Under the pieces are notes generated by a model, which saw only the letters and a list, made by a program, of their open reading frames with translations, had not been told where the DNA came from and did no database searches. A program made the position numbers and the translations under genes. 64,000 bases of DNA from Cristatella mucedo (taxonomy: Eukaryota > Bryozoa > Phylactolaemata > Cristatellidae). The stretch spans positions 13,510,001-13,574,000 of the forward strand of contig WPIO01000002.1 of assembly GCA_009760855.2 (NCBI GenBank). The letters run 5' to 3'. Below, one piece after another: positions 36,062 to 48,514 of this stretch (position 1 is its first letter; every line of letters begins with the position of its first letter).

Positions 36062-37309
36062 CAGGTACGCAAGCAGATAAATACAAAATGTGTGAGAGCC
36101 AGACCGCCTGGCTGGTTTCCGTAATTGCAAGGGTTCCAGTTGAAGAGGGCTGACGTAGGCAGCTGGTTTACCGAATCGACGAGTAGGGCATACGTTCTGC
36201 AGATGAATCATCCGCTAGTATGACGAAAACCTCGTCAGCTTGCACGAAATGACCGACGGCATACTAGCTTGATAGCTGTGATTAAGATAGCTAGCTCCGT
36301 CAACACTCGCTAGGGAAATATGTTAGCAAAAAGAAAAAAATTCAAATGTGCCGGTCGTTCTTCCTTAATTTCACTGTTCATCAACTGAGGGCACACACTA
36401 TCGACGAGCCGCATAGATCTACCGAGTCCGTCTACAGAGCTCGAGGTCAAATGTCGACTCGATGCAATCCTTATGCCACCGTGTCGCGACACGTATGTCG
36501 TGCCACGCATGTTGGGAGAGGGTTGTCTTTGCGGTTGACCAGCAACCGTATGCTACCAGACAACGGAGTCAGCTCCAGCACTGGCTGCGCGTTAACAGGT
36601 CAGGCTAAAATCCGCCTGGCACAAAATTGCTCGCCTTTTCGGATGCCGCACGATAGCTAGCTAACCAAATTGAAACAACACCATAGAAAGTCAGCTGGAG
36701 CTCTGGAGGGATGCTTGCCACTTCTGGAAATTATCATGGAAGGCAGACAAAGTTTATTTCAGATCGTCAGGGGGGCCCAGTAGAACTCGCCTGTGGTTAA
36801 AAGCCCTCACGGGAGGGGCTTCCAGTCTTGTGGAGCTGGCTCCTAAGGTTTTTCGGAGAAGGTGGGCACCTGCGACGTGAAGCTTCCGTTTGTTTCTTCA
36901 GATGGTGGGCTGATTACTTTTCGAATGAGCGTAGCAAGGTTTATGGCCCGGCGCACCATCAGCACCCAAGCTCGAGGCAATTTCAGCAGTTTTTATGGGG
37001 TTTCTAGACCTAGAGCTTGTAATGTATAATGTACTACAGTAGTTCTTCTCCAACGAGCGTCGCGGGCGGCTGACCGGCAGCTCGCACCTGCGGCACGAGC
37101 ACCCAAGTGATGACTTCACGATGGGGTGAGTAGAGTGCATCCGTTCGGCTGGACTTTTGCAAAATCCTATTCAGGACACTTCAAATAAGAGAGGTGTTGT
37201 AAGTCGGAGTTGTAAGCCCGAGATACTGAACCTGAGTTGTACTGCAAAAGTCGGCGACTGGTGTGAGCCAAACAGCGAATCTCAACCACCTGGTGATATT
37301 AAATTAATT
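36062..37309. other. Stretch with no recognised gene
   Basis: Frames up to 104 codons (36346-36660), none with recognisable domains. Confidence 0.35.
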
Positions 37310-37400
37310 GCATTTCACTTTACAGCAAATGTAAAGCGCCTAGAGAGAGATTAAGTTCTCTGAGGGCGCTTTATCAAGTGAATTATTATTATTATTACTC
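37310..37400 (+). mobile_element. L2-like LINE tail
   Basis: AGCAAATGTAAAGCGCCTAG, GAGATTAAGTTCTCTGAGGG and the ATT repeat, close to the family consensus. Confidence 0.7.
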
Positions 37401-39106
37401 CGCAGTCGCTGTATGGCATCCGAGACGAGCGAGAAGCTGCGACAGAATTGCAAAAAAATTCCAAAGCGAGGATTCGTCACAAAGTACTTCACTTTATTCA
37501 CTGTTGTTCACGCAAGTTAGATTTCAAATCTCAAGTGCTCTGCTTGGGGATCGTTACATTTGGCAGCAAGATAGCAAGCCGCCTTGATAACGGCTAGTGG
37601 TGGAGGCAGAGGGTTCAGCCTACACCTGTAGCCAACCTTTTTAATAAAACTCAAACTCAGTGAAATCTGCTGCACCGGAGGATACAGTGCAGCTACTTGT
37701 GGCCTCTACACCTAGTTAGACAGGGGAGGTCACACATAATCCTGGTAGGATGGCAACGCACAAAATGCATACATGACAAGCTGCATATTTTTTTATTTTG
37801 GGCTGCCGATAAATAATTTCACGTGCTTACAAAATGACTGTAGTACGCATGGCATCGTAGAAAACCCTCTGGCTACAAAATGAAACTTACAAACAAACTT
37901 ACAGTCACTGAAACGGGGGTGCCATACTGTGAGGACTTTTGCACCTGAGAGGTTATGTACATACGTGTATCTGTGTGTGTATCTCAGTTTGGACTCGGAA
38001 AAACCAAACAGGCCGAGTTTATGCTACGTCAGGCAGCTTTATAGGCACACAGTCAACGTCTTTGCGCCGACAGAATTCACACCGTAGCCAAACCAGTTTA
38101 TTTAGCACGGAAAGGATTAAGTAATAAGCGTAGCTGAATTGGAAGGATAGTGAAGGCATTAGGCACCATGAAAGCAGCTGAGAAGAGCAACTGAGAAGAG
38201 CCATTCTCAGCTGCTCTCCCGATACTTAGATTGGTTAAACAGAGTCACTATTGCTTGAGAATTGTTAATGCAATTTTCAAAGTCAATGGCCCGCAGAGAA
38301 AAAAAAATTGTCTCAAGTAGACTTGAGTGAAAGATGGTAAACTAAGTTATTTTTCTAAGACGACAAACCGCACCATACCATCTCGCTTACCAAATAAACC
38401 AGATGAATACATTTCTTGGGTTTAGAAACTTAACCGTATTATGTCGTGGTCATGAGCATCCCCAACTGTAGGGTTTTAAAGGTCACTTGCTAAGTCTGCC
38501 AATGCCAAGCTGCAGTAGTCCGGTCTATAAAGAACTAGTGAGCATATACAAATTCTGAAAGAACACTTTTATGACACCGTGTTAGTCAAATACTCTGTCT
38601 GGGCGCTTTACACATATGTATGGGCATATGCATATGGGCATGACATGTGTAGCCCGGCACCCTCCGAAAGCAGTCGATCCTCTGGGACAAAAATCAAATC
38701 TCACTGCTAGGTACAAAAGACTTTTCTGAATAATACGCTAAGCATAAATCAGCCTCAAAGAGGACAAATAAATTACAATCCCTCGAAATTGTGGTCACAC
38801 ATCTGCCCCTCCAATTAGGAGAGCTCACTCGCTCCAGCCATGGTTGTAAGGTATCCAATGAAGAGGAGTCCGGATCAAGGCAATGTCAAAGTCACCAGGG
38901 TTTTTATCAGCATTAAGCAATTCCTCGAGACCCAGACCGATGCGGCCAATGGCAGGACAGAAGACTACAAAGACTTGAGGAGCTGACAAGTGATCCTAAA
39001 TTAGTCTTCCGGGTAGGCCCAAGATATTCGCAGAGCCCTCCGACATCCACTCTTCCTGGGGATTCTTAGAGTGGTCCTGGTGAGCAATTAGGCACTACCG
39101 AGCAAT
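37401..39106. other. Stretch with no recognised gene
   Basis: A short imperfect hairpin around AGCAGCTGAGAAG at 38170-38215; nothing else supported. Confidence 0.4.
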
Positions 39107-39225
39107 AATAATAATAACAATACAGTTGATATAGTGCCCTCAAGAGACCTCAATCATATTCTAGGCACTTTAAATTTGCTGCGAAGGAAGCACGGTTATT
39201 TAGTTAGCAATGGTTAGTGAGTACA
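39107..39225 (-). mobile_element. L2-like LINE tail
   Basis: Minus strand: TTCGCAGCAAATTTAAAGTGC and GAGGTCTCTTGAGGGCAC, ending in ATT units. Confidence 0.6.
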
Positions 39226-39325
39226 TCGTGTTCTCTTTAATGTCTCCCTCGTTTGGCTGGCTATGCCCATGCATCAACTCACTGGGACCCTTACAATACA
39301 GTAAGCGATAGAAAATGGAAGATGC

Positions 39326-39475
39326 ACTGGTTTGGGCCAGTGGTTTAGTGCTCGCCCGCCAAGGTCAAGGTGAATGCAGTTGATGACCGGGGCCGTGGGC
39401 TCGAGCCCCGTAGCATATGCAAACCACCTGAATAGAGATAAAGTGATCTTAGGGTGCTATACAGATGAATAATAT
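39326..39475 (+). repeat. SINE family 1 copy
   Basis: CTGGTTTGGGCCAGTGGTTTAG head, CCGTGGGCTCGAGCCCCG B box and GAGATAAAGTGATCTTAGGG tail. It has about 25 bp more than other copies between head and B box. Confidence 0.7.
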
Positions 39476-39771
39476 ATATATGTATATTCTATAAGGCAGG
39501 CGTGCAAACGCCAAGACCACTCAATCGGGCAACGACCAATCAGCGATCAGAGATCGCAACAATCTCAAGTGGCTGCCGGAGGTCTCGAACGGACAGACGT
39601 ACTCGAGAGCTGTTCGCCAGTCCAGCCGGCGTGGCTGCTGCTGCTGGCCGACAGCTCTCGCATTCGGCCCTCTCGAGCGAGAGAGCTGCAGATTGCTGGC
39701 TGCTCACTAAAAGCCGCCTGCCGCCTTCGCCGATCGCTCTCAGGGTCGATCTCGCCGTCGACGAGCTCGAC

Positions 39772-39773
<2 letters not shown>

Positions 39774-39818
<45 letters not shown>
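39774..39818. repeat. (GA)n tract upstream of gene B
   Basis: 45 bp of pure GA ending 245 bp before the gene B start codon, in CpG-rich sequence. Such tracts can bind GAGA-type factors in some animals; function here is not shown. Confidence 0.9.
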
Positions 39819-39820
<2 letters not shown>

Positions 39821-39985
39821 CCGCCATTCGCAAAAGTAGCTCGAAAGGCGCCGATTGCGACACCAAAGCGGCCATGGCATGCGGTGCGGGCGGATCGGAT
39901 TTCTCGGCCCAGTGACGCGGCTCGGGGCTCGTCCAATCCCCGAGCCGCGTTTGTGCCAGCGTCAGGGTGGAGCACGCCGCCGCTC

Positions 39986-39990
39986 TATAT
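39986..39990 (+). promoter_or_regulatory. Putative TATA-like element of gene B
   Basis: CTCTATATCATCGG lies 77 bp before the ATG and resembles CTTTATAATCATCCGG at the equivalent place in gene A. The surroundings are CpG-rich, with a (GA)n tract about 170 bp further upstream. Confidence 0.35.
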
Positions 39991-40062
39991 CATCGGCCGC
40001 CTCCCGACCGAGTCCCAAGCGTTCGTCCAACGGCAGGTGCAGCCCAGCGTGCCTCTTCAGCG

Positions 40063-40140
40063 ATGCTAGCCTGCAACTTGGCCCTGATTGTTCTCTCGTG
40101 CCTGGCTTCGCTGGCGGCGGTCCAGTCCTACACCAAGACG
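40063..40140 (+). CDS. Gene B exon 1: start codon and signal peptide (residues 1-26)
   Basis: The ATG at 40063 opens a hydrophobic leader (LALIVLSCLASLAAV) ending in Q-S-Y-T-K-T before GTAAGC (phase 0). The reading frame runs open upstream, but this ATG places the hydrophobic core directly at the N-terminus and aligns with the VLSC core of gene A. Confidence 0.75.
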
Positions 40141-43100
40141 GTAAGCAACTTGAGCTGGGCGCAGCGTAGACTGCTGCGCCCAGCTGCTGCTGTAGCTCTA
40201 GCGGCGGCGGACAGCTGGGTCGCCCCGGGAAGAGTCGGAGCTCGACTTGACGGCTCAGCGGGCTACGGCGGCCGAACGACGGCGGCGGCGGCCGTTTGTG
40301 ATCTGCGAATGTAGATATGAAGCAGCGTTCTCACGTAGCAGCAGCAGCAGCAGCAGCAGCAGCGGCGGCGGCGGCGGCGTCGCCCGCAGCCAAGTGATCC
40401 CCAGGCTATGCATGTGGGCGTGACGATCGGAAGTTTGGTCAACTCGGCCAGCGTAAAATAGCTTCTTGCAGCTGTAAGCTAATAAGGTCGCGTGCTTGCA
40501 GCGAGGATTCATAATGCAGTATAGCGTTCGGAAATCACTTTTGCGAGTCCCGAGGAGTAGGAAGCCTCCTGCGCTCGCTCTGAAAGCGGCATCCGATTTA
40601 TTGCCATCGAGACACCTCTTCCGGCTCGCCAGCTACGCGGCCGACGCACGAGTATCTGTTCACTGACAAGGCGAAAACCTGGTAACAAGTACTCTGCAAT
40701 TGATAAAAATAATATGCACTACCTGGTTCAGACTTTAAGAGAGTGCAGTGGACTATATGAAATCGGCAGGCCCTGGCAAAATGACGGCCTGAGCAGCTTC
40801 GCTGATGGCAACGTAACTGCCTTTGTTCTTCTCGACCTATAGACTGCGTTTGGCTCAATTACGCTCACTTACTTGAGTATAGAGCATGTCGGTTTCGGCT
40901 GCTGATGAGGCGCTGGCGTGGTTCGAATCGTGCTTTTTCGATCGTGCTCAATTTGTGTCGCTTGGTCGTTGGGTCTCAGCCATCAGACCAATCGCTGGTA
41001 GAGGTAAATGGCAAATAATAAGGTAGATGATAAGCACGGGTCCATTCATGATTTTTGCTAGTTCTAAATTTATACTGAACCTTTCGGAAAAGTGATCCGG
41101 GTCCGTGAGATCGGCCGTCACTTCTATGCTGAAAATACTCAGCAGTACTTGACACTTAAACCATCAGTGGGCAGGTGCAGTGACTGATAAAACCGAATGC
41201 TCGCCTTGCAGACATTATCAGATCATATCATAAATGTCGGCCAGTTTTCTCAAATCAAACCATGATAACACCGAACTCATAATCAACAGCTCTGGCTTGT
41301 CTCTCGGCCAGAGACTGGGATCTTCTAGTTGGTGACGCATTAGTGCGATCGTCATCACATGATCTGAATTCAGGTGGATCCTTTTTATATGTAAGCATGA
41401 AGTTCCTAGGCTTAATTTGGAATACCGCTTTCACTGCAACTCATCCCTTTTTGAGATTACGGATTGTCCACCCCGGTGGCTGGCCAAAAAGCACACTAGC
41501 ATCCTGGTTCAGCTTATGCTGAAATAAACTAATTCAGTTTTTACTGGGCTAGTGAAACTTAGCCCAAGGGTAAGGTGATTGCCCTTCGCGACCCAGGTGG
41601 TCGTGACTTCGAGTCTTGCAGAGGGCGATCCCGTATTGCCCGCTCCTAATGGGAGGGGGGTGATGGCCATCAAGGCTTTTCTGTCGCCATATAAATGAAG
41701 CTGTTGGATCAGCTAACCAGCTTTTAATTAAACCTCTGCAGCTGCTGGTGAATATGGCCGCGGGTTTGGTCAGCAAATTCCTGACGTTCAGCCGGGTCCT
41801 CTTTGCTGAAGGAGATTCGATGGCTTCCTGTTAATCAACGATGTAGCAAAGTTCTTACCCTGACCCACAAAGCCGGCCGTGGCTTGGCTCCGTCATATCT
41901 AGCTGAACTGCTTCACTAGTTTCGGCCTCCTCACGCGATCAGGTTCTCTAGGGATCATAAAGTAGCTGGTTCATTTTCTTAACTTAAAGGCTGTGGCCGA
42001 AAGAAGATTTCGCTCAGCGGGTCCTAGACAGTAGAACACACTTGCACAGTCCACATGCTGCGACCTAATCGTTCCTGCGACCTAAAGTTGTCCTAAAAGG
42101 GTCGCATCATGTCCAGCAATACTGAGCTGCTACTTCCATGCAACACTTCATCAGCCGGCCATGTGACTCAGTCACGTGTCTCATTTTTTCTTCGTTGCCT
42201 GAGATAAAGTCGGGCGGCCTTACTGTGCGTGCCGAAAGTCACTCAGGACTTGAGTACACTCTTTGGCCTAACGCCAATTTAATTCTGCTGCTTTGTGGAG
42301 TTACACGCGGAGATAAATTGCATTCGCACAGTCGTCTTTGCTTTAAGCATAAGAACTATGTACAAGATTAATTAAGATTAATCAAGCATACGAACTATTA
42401 AGCATAAGATTAATGTAGCACGCGTGCCGCGCGCTCATTGGCTGTGTCAGACGCCGTCCTTGGCTCGAGGTCGCGCGAGGCGTGCGGGCTTGATGCGCTG
42501 CGAAAGTGTCAGTCCAGCGTCGAGTCACGCGAACGCGCTGCTGCGCGTGTTTCGCGCCCGAGCTCGCTCTTCGAGCTCGGGCGCGAAACACAGTTAATTA
42601 AGTTAATTATTAATTAAGTTAAAAAATACAGAAATTACAGTTGAGCACTCGGAGAGCGAAACGGGCGGAACGGGCACGAGTCCGCACGCGAGCCCCAGCT
42701 GATGAGCGAGAACGAAGCGGCCGAGAGGAAGTCGCCCAGTGGATGGCGAGGGGGCGCAGTATTGCGTCATCGGCGCGCGCTCGAGTCAGAAGTGGGCTTT
42801 CCCGTGGCGGCCTCACGTTCCCGCCCGCGGGGCGTTTCCTCGACCAACTTCCTCGGTTACTGCCTCTGCATTTGACAGATTAGTGCGAAGCACTCTTAAA
42901 TATAATTCGTTTATATAGCGCCCCAAGAGAACTTAATCTCTATTCAGGCGCTTCACATATGCCTCGGGGCTCGAGCCCACGACCTCAGTCGGACCTTGGT
43001 CGGGGCGAGCACCTTAACCGCTAGACCAAACCACTCTTCCTTGATTGAGCGCCGGCTCTACGAAAGCCGAGCGGGGAAAACCTTTGCGTCAGACTTAGAC

Positions 43101-46100
43101 ATGCGGGCATTAAAAGAAAAACGCAAACTGATGACGCCAAGATGTGACTCACGCTTGCCGTGCCGTAGCTTCCCGAGAAAAAAGGGGGCAGTCTGATTTA
43201 GTTACTCGCTCCGCTACAGCACCGTACTCCAGCAGAGGTCAGCTGATCGTCTGTCCCTCGGTCAGCTGACCTCGTCCAGTCTCGGTCGGTGCACTTAGTA
43301 GCCGAGCCAAGGAAAGGGCGGGGCGGCATTTGCCCCTCCCCTCCTCCCTCACCCGCGCTCAGCTGGGCAGCTCCCTGGGAGGACTAGGTGAGCGGTTATT
43401 GTCTGGACAGGCCAAGGCGCCATTTGACCTACCCCGAGGCTGATCCGAGCCTCGATAAGCCTCAAGTATCCGTCAAAATGAACGAACACGCAAGCACAAC
43501 CAAGAGCCCGCTGGCGCACTTTGCATGCCACGCCGCCGCCGCCGCCGCCGCCGCCCATCATGAACTCAGGCACCGCGTCACCCTGATGCAAAATAAACGT
43601 TCTTATTTTACGGGAAACCCCGTTCGCCCGTTCTAGTGATCGTGTATACCTGCCGTAGTCGCCGACTGAGTGGCTAGTAACTTGATCTGGGTGTCAACTC
43701 CATACGTAATACGTAATACATACGTAATACGGATGCGAGAGCGTTCAACAACATTACGTATTTCAACAACAATGTATATTCATCCAATAGTACGCTCCCA
43801 ATTCGCTGCTTTGATATCGCTCCCACGATGCGACTCCGACAATGTAGGCGATTCGGGGTCGGGGCAGTACTTCCGCGCATCCGGGTACTTTTCTAGCAGT
43901 CCATTCGGATCGGCTCAGGATGGAGCCAGGGCCCGCATGTGGTTGTAAAGAAATAACCATCTGGGAGAAATAATCTGAGCATAATTCACCTTCAATTTGA
44001 CGGTCTGCATAGCAATGCGACCCATCTTTTGATTTATGGTTCACGCCTAGGTGACCCTATTTTAATTAGGCATGGTCCAGCTAAGATTACGGGCTGAGGG
44101 CCTTCGGTTATTGACATTGTATTTTGAAATAAAACTCCTCGATTAGCACTGCCTGGTGCTCCATATTCACTTGCAGTGGATGTTTTTTTAAATCAAACTG
44201 TTAACAGCTGTGGTACAGCTCTTTGGAGGTGGTAGTTATGAAACTAACTACCAGTATAGGCGCATCTCCGACGATACTCAGTCAGCAAGCTATTAGCATC
44301 CGTTTATTTTGAACTATTTACAGATTACATATGACTCGACACAACAATATGCAGATCTGTCGCCGAAGCCAATGCCGGAATCTGCAGTGAGGTTTTTTCG
44401 ACAAAAATTACAACAGACAACAAATACAACAGGTACACGCTGGAAGCGCAAGGCTGACTGCTGTTAGACTGCTATGTAACTGGTCACGTGACTTGATAGC
44501 GGGTCGCCAGTAATTTCAAATCGACTTCTCCTTTGATGTTCGCGAAACACTCAGTGACTAAATGCTCGGCCGCAGCACATCACGTTGTATAACCTACTGA
44601 ATATGTGAAAGCAAAGGTGTCGAACTTGGATCAGGCACAAGCAAGTCTTGGTCACCTCTTGAATCAATATTCCATTACAGCTCAGTCCACAAGCTTACCT
44701 TGCCGAAGGGCAATATGCCTAGCTGAGAGAAGCTATAGTTAAACCGAGCTCTCAGCTCGGTTTTTTCAGTGTGTGTCCATTATTACGGTGCCTTTCCAAA
44801 TCTATCGTAAGGGCCCCAGCAAGACGATAGAGTAACCTAGAGACTTGGATTGTACCACAAAACAAGTCAATGAATGCAGGTGTTTGCAGGCTGCCAACGG
44901 TTACTCGACGTCCAATGCCTATGCGGTTAAATTAGGTGCGCAGTAAGATTAAGAGAGAATTGTTGATGACTAGGTCGTTAGCTCGTTACCAGGTGGGGCT
45001 AGGTTGCGGGTTTAGCTTATGAGGTCGGAAAACATTTTCTTATTCCAATTCTCAAAGAAACTGTGCTTTTGGGGGCAGATTGAACTCAGTACACAATTGA
45101 CTTTTGATTTACCTTCGCTTACGCTTTTTGGCTTTTGTTGCACTTATTGACTCAAATAAACGTGAAACACAAGTAAATGCATGTACACACGCATGCATAC
45201 TCATACAAAAAACAGATGGTCAACTACCGAAGTGCTCACAAATACCCGGGAAGGGCAACTTAGAGTAACTCTCAGCTCTAGATTATTACTTTCTCAAACA
45301 AATAGCTTTCAAGACTCATGATTGTGATTGTCAGATAAAATCACAGCCAATTAAGTAATTCTACATCTAACTCTTTTTAAAGTTTACTTTTCAGGCCCTG
45401 TGAAGCTCCCAAATTAAGGCTCTATTCTCATGGAGCTGTAAAATGCTAGCGATCATAATTACTATTCTCATTGCGTAATGCTCTTGTTATTATCTGCGCT
45501 ATGTGTGTGAGATGTATGCTTTAGAAGTCTCGAGAGCTTCAACTCTATTCTATTCTTCTTCGCAGCTCTCTGACCCGGCATTCTAGACCAGATGCTGTCT
45601 TAGAGGCATCGTCTGTTGAGCCGGCAGCATTCGGTGAGGCAGCCCTTGTTGCAGCTGCGAATATTTCGACATTCTGTCGTAAGGGAATGGCTTTGGTGCA
45701 CATTTTTTTGATCCAGCTTCGTTTGCTGCCAGAAAAACGTAACTCATCTGTATAGCGCCCTAAGAGAACCTAATCTCTACGCAGGTGCTTGACGCAAGCC
45801 GAAGGGGCTTGTGAACCCAAGAGTTTGGTCGTTACGGTTCGTTAAAGGGGAGCAGGACCGACCTTAAGCAGAGCGTTAAAGGGGAACACCTGACCTTCGG
45901 GCCAAACCAGGACTGCACCATACATTTTCAGGCTATCGTTGGAATATTCTATTCACAAAAAAAATGCTTACTGGAAGAGTTGGCTGCCATATCGGACTAT
46001 TTCTTTACAATCGGATCTCTGTAGGATACTGTAAATCGGTGGTTCTCAACCTTCCTAATGGCGAAACCCTTTATTACAGTTCTTCATGTTGTGGCCACCC

Positions 46101-48183
46101 CCTAACCATACAATTATCGTGTAAAAAATGTGGAAATGCGTGCTGTCCGATGGTCTTAGGTGGCCCCATGTGAAAAGATCGTTCGACCCCCAAAGGGCTC
46201 GCGACCCACAGGTTGAGAGCCGCTTCTGTAAATCAATCGTTGCAACCTTATTTACCAACACAGTAAGTAAAGGCGACCATCCAGTCTGGCAGTAAACATG
46301 TGATTCCTCTCAATATGATCGATTTTACATTAATTTCTATCCCGAAAGACATGCACGGATCTTTGATTGATCACAATATGGCTCAGAGCTGTCATTTTGC
46401 CGTGGGTTCTATCGGCAGCCTCTGATTGGAAGCCTGGAACCCTCAGGGGGTGGCGCTACCAGGGTTCCAGACGGGGATGGGTGAGGTGCTCTCGGCAAGT
46501 GAAAGCTAAAACTTGCAAAGCTGAAACGGCTATAGCTTTGGTCAGGGCACGGACCGGTCTCGTTCCGTCAGCAAAACCACTGGGGTGGGGCACGAGTGCC
46601 CCCCCCAGTGTGGGAGGAAGTCGGAGGAAGTGGGAGGGGGGCACGAGCACCACCCCACTTCCTCCGATTTCCTCCCTAGGCTGCTGGCTCTGACGCAGGC
46701 TAAGCTGTCTAGCGGCAGCGCTGAGAAACACTGTTTACGAAACTAAACAGTATCCGTGCTTACGCCGAGCAACGAATCCGGTGCATAGATTCAGCTCGAA
46801 CCCAAATAGGTCCTCTCTCTAGAGAGTACAAGATGTAGCTTTGAGTCACTTTCGTCGATTTAACATAATCCAAGACCCTGCCAAAATCTACAAACTTTGT
46901 ACTTGGTTGCAGGCTCGGTGATGCAGCCTCGCAGGCAAGCCGTCGTGGCAAGCCGTCCGCGGCCAGCTCTAACGGCTGCGATCGGCGGTAAGTCTCAATA
47001 TCCGTGTTTGTCCTCAATGCAGCCTTCGCAGAGAAAAGCTGGCGTGCCTCGCGCGAGCATCGCCATTGAGCTGACGGAATTTACACGACTAGTGCAAGCG
47101 CACTGAGCCGGTTCCTTTCGATAGATAGCTATACTGATGGTGTTAGGATATCGCTAGGCAACGGGCAGCAGCTGAGTGGGCAGCAGCTACCGTCCGTCTT
47201 GAACGTCATGTGCGGCTACGCCCTCACTGAGACGCTTCAGTTCGATACAAGCATGGACGACTAAGAATATGCACTGTTTGCTGACAATAAGAGCTGCAAG
47301 CAAGCGCCCGGCAAAAATGACAAAACCTTACAGGGGCATCGTTCTAATCAACAAATATAGCTTCGCTGCAGTTCACAAGCGCGTCAAAGTAACCAGTCGC
47401 AGCCTACTAATCTTCAGTTTTTTCTATGTACTCAAGGCTGAGGCGAAGGGAGAAAGACGAAGGAGAAAATAGGAGAGTTCGGAGGAATTTCGGAAAATGT
47501 TAACTTGAGAGAAACTATACGACCCGTTTTTGGGGGCCACACTGGGAACGGATGCCTAGGCTTTCACTCCAAGCCCGAGGCCATCGTGATGTAACTGCTA
47601 CCGAAGGAACAGAACGACTCAAACGGAATGTACGAGAGAAGTTCGTTTGAATTTCTCGGAGAGCCATACAAACGTACACGCGCTAGGTGTGAATAATGAA
47701 TTGCACTTGAGAATCTAACCGAAGCAGGTCTCTTTTGGATCTCCCTCTCTCTCTCACTCTTTCTCGCTCTCTCTCTCACTCTTTCTCGCTCTCTCTCACT
47801 CTTTCTTGCTCTCTCTCACTCTTTCTCGCTCTCTCTCGCTCTTTCTCGCTCTCTCTCATTCTTTCTCGCTCTCTCTCTCAATCTCTCTCGCTCTCTCTCT
47901 CACTCTCTCTCGCTCTGTCTCTCTCGCTCTGTCTCTCTCGCTCTGTCTCTCTCGCTCTGTCTCTCTCGCTCTGTCTCTCTCGCTCTGTCTCTCTCGCTCT
48001 GTCTCTCTCGCTCTGTCTCTCTCGCTCTGTCTCTCTCGCTCTGTCTCTCTCGCTCTGTCTCTCTCGCTCTGTCTCTCTCGCTCTGTCTCTCTCGCTCTGT
48101 CTCTCTCGCTCTGTCTCTCTCGCTCTGTCTCTCTCGCTCTGTCTCTCTCGCTCTGTCTCTCTCGCTCTGTCTCTCTCGCTCTG

Positions 48184-48230
<47 letters not shown>

Positions 48231-48452
48231 CTGTCTCTCTCGCTCTGTCTCTCTCGCTCTGTCTCTCTCGCTCTGTCTCTCTCGCTCTGTCTCTCTCGCT
48301 CTGTCTCTCTCGCTCTGTCTCTCTCTCGCTCTGTCTCTCTCGCTCTGTCTCTCTCGCTCTGTCTCTCTCGCTCTGTCTCTCTCGCTCTGTCTCTCTCGCT
48401 CTGTCTCTCTCGCTCTGTCTCTCTCTCGAGTGAGAGAGAGAGAGAGAGAGCG

Positions 48453-48514
<62 letters not shown>

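Noticed and set aside
44741-44766. Rho-independent terminator look-alike
   Set aside because: It lies inside an intron of an animal gene with no bacterial context.
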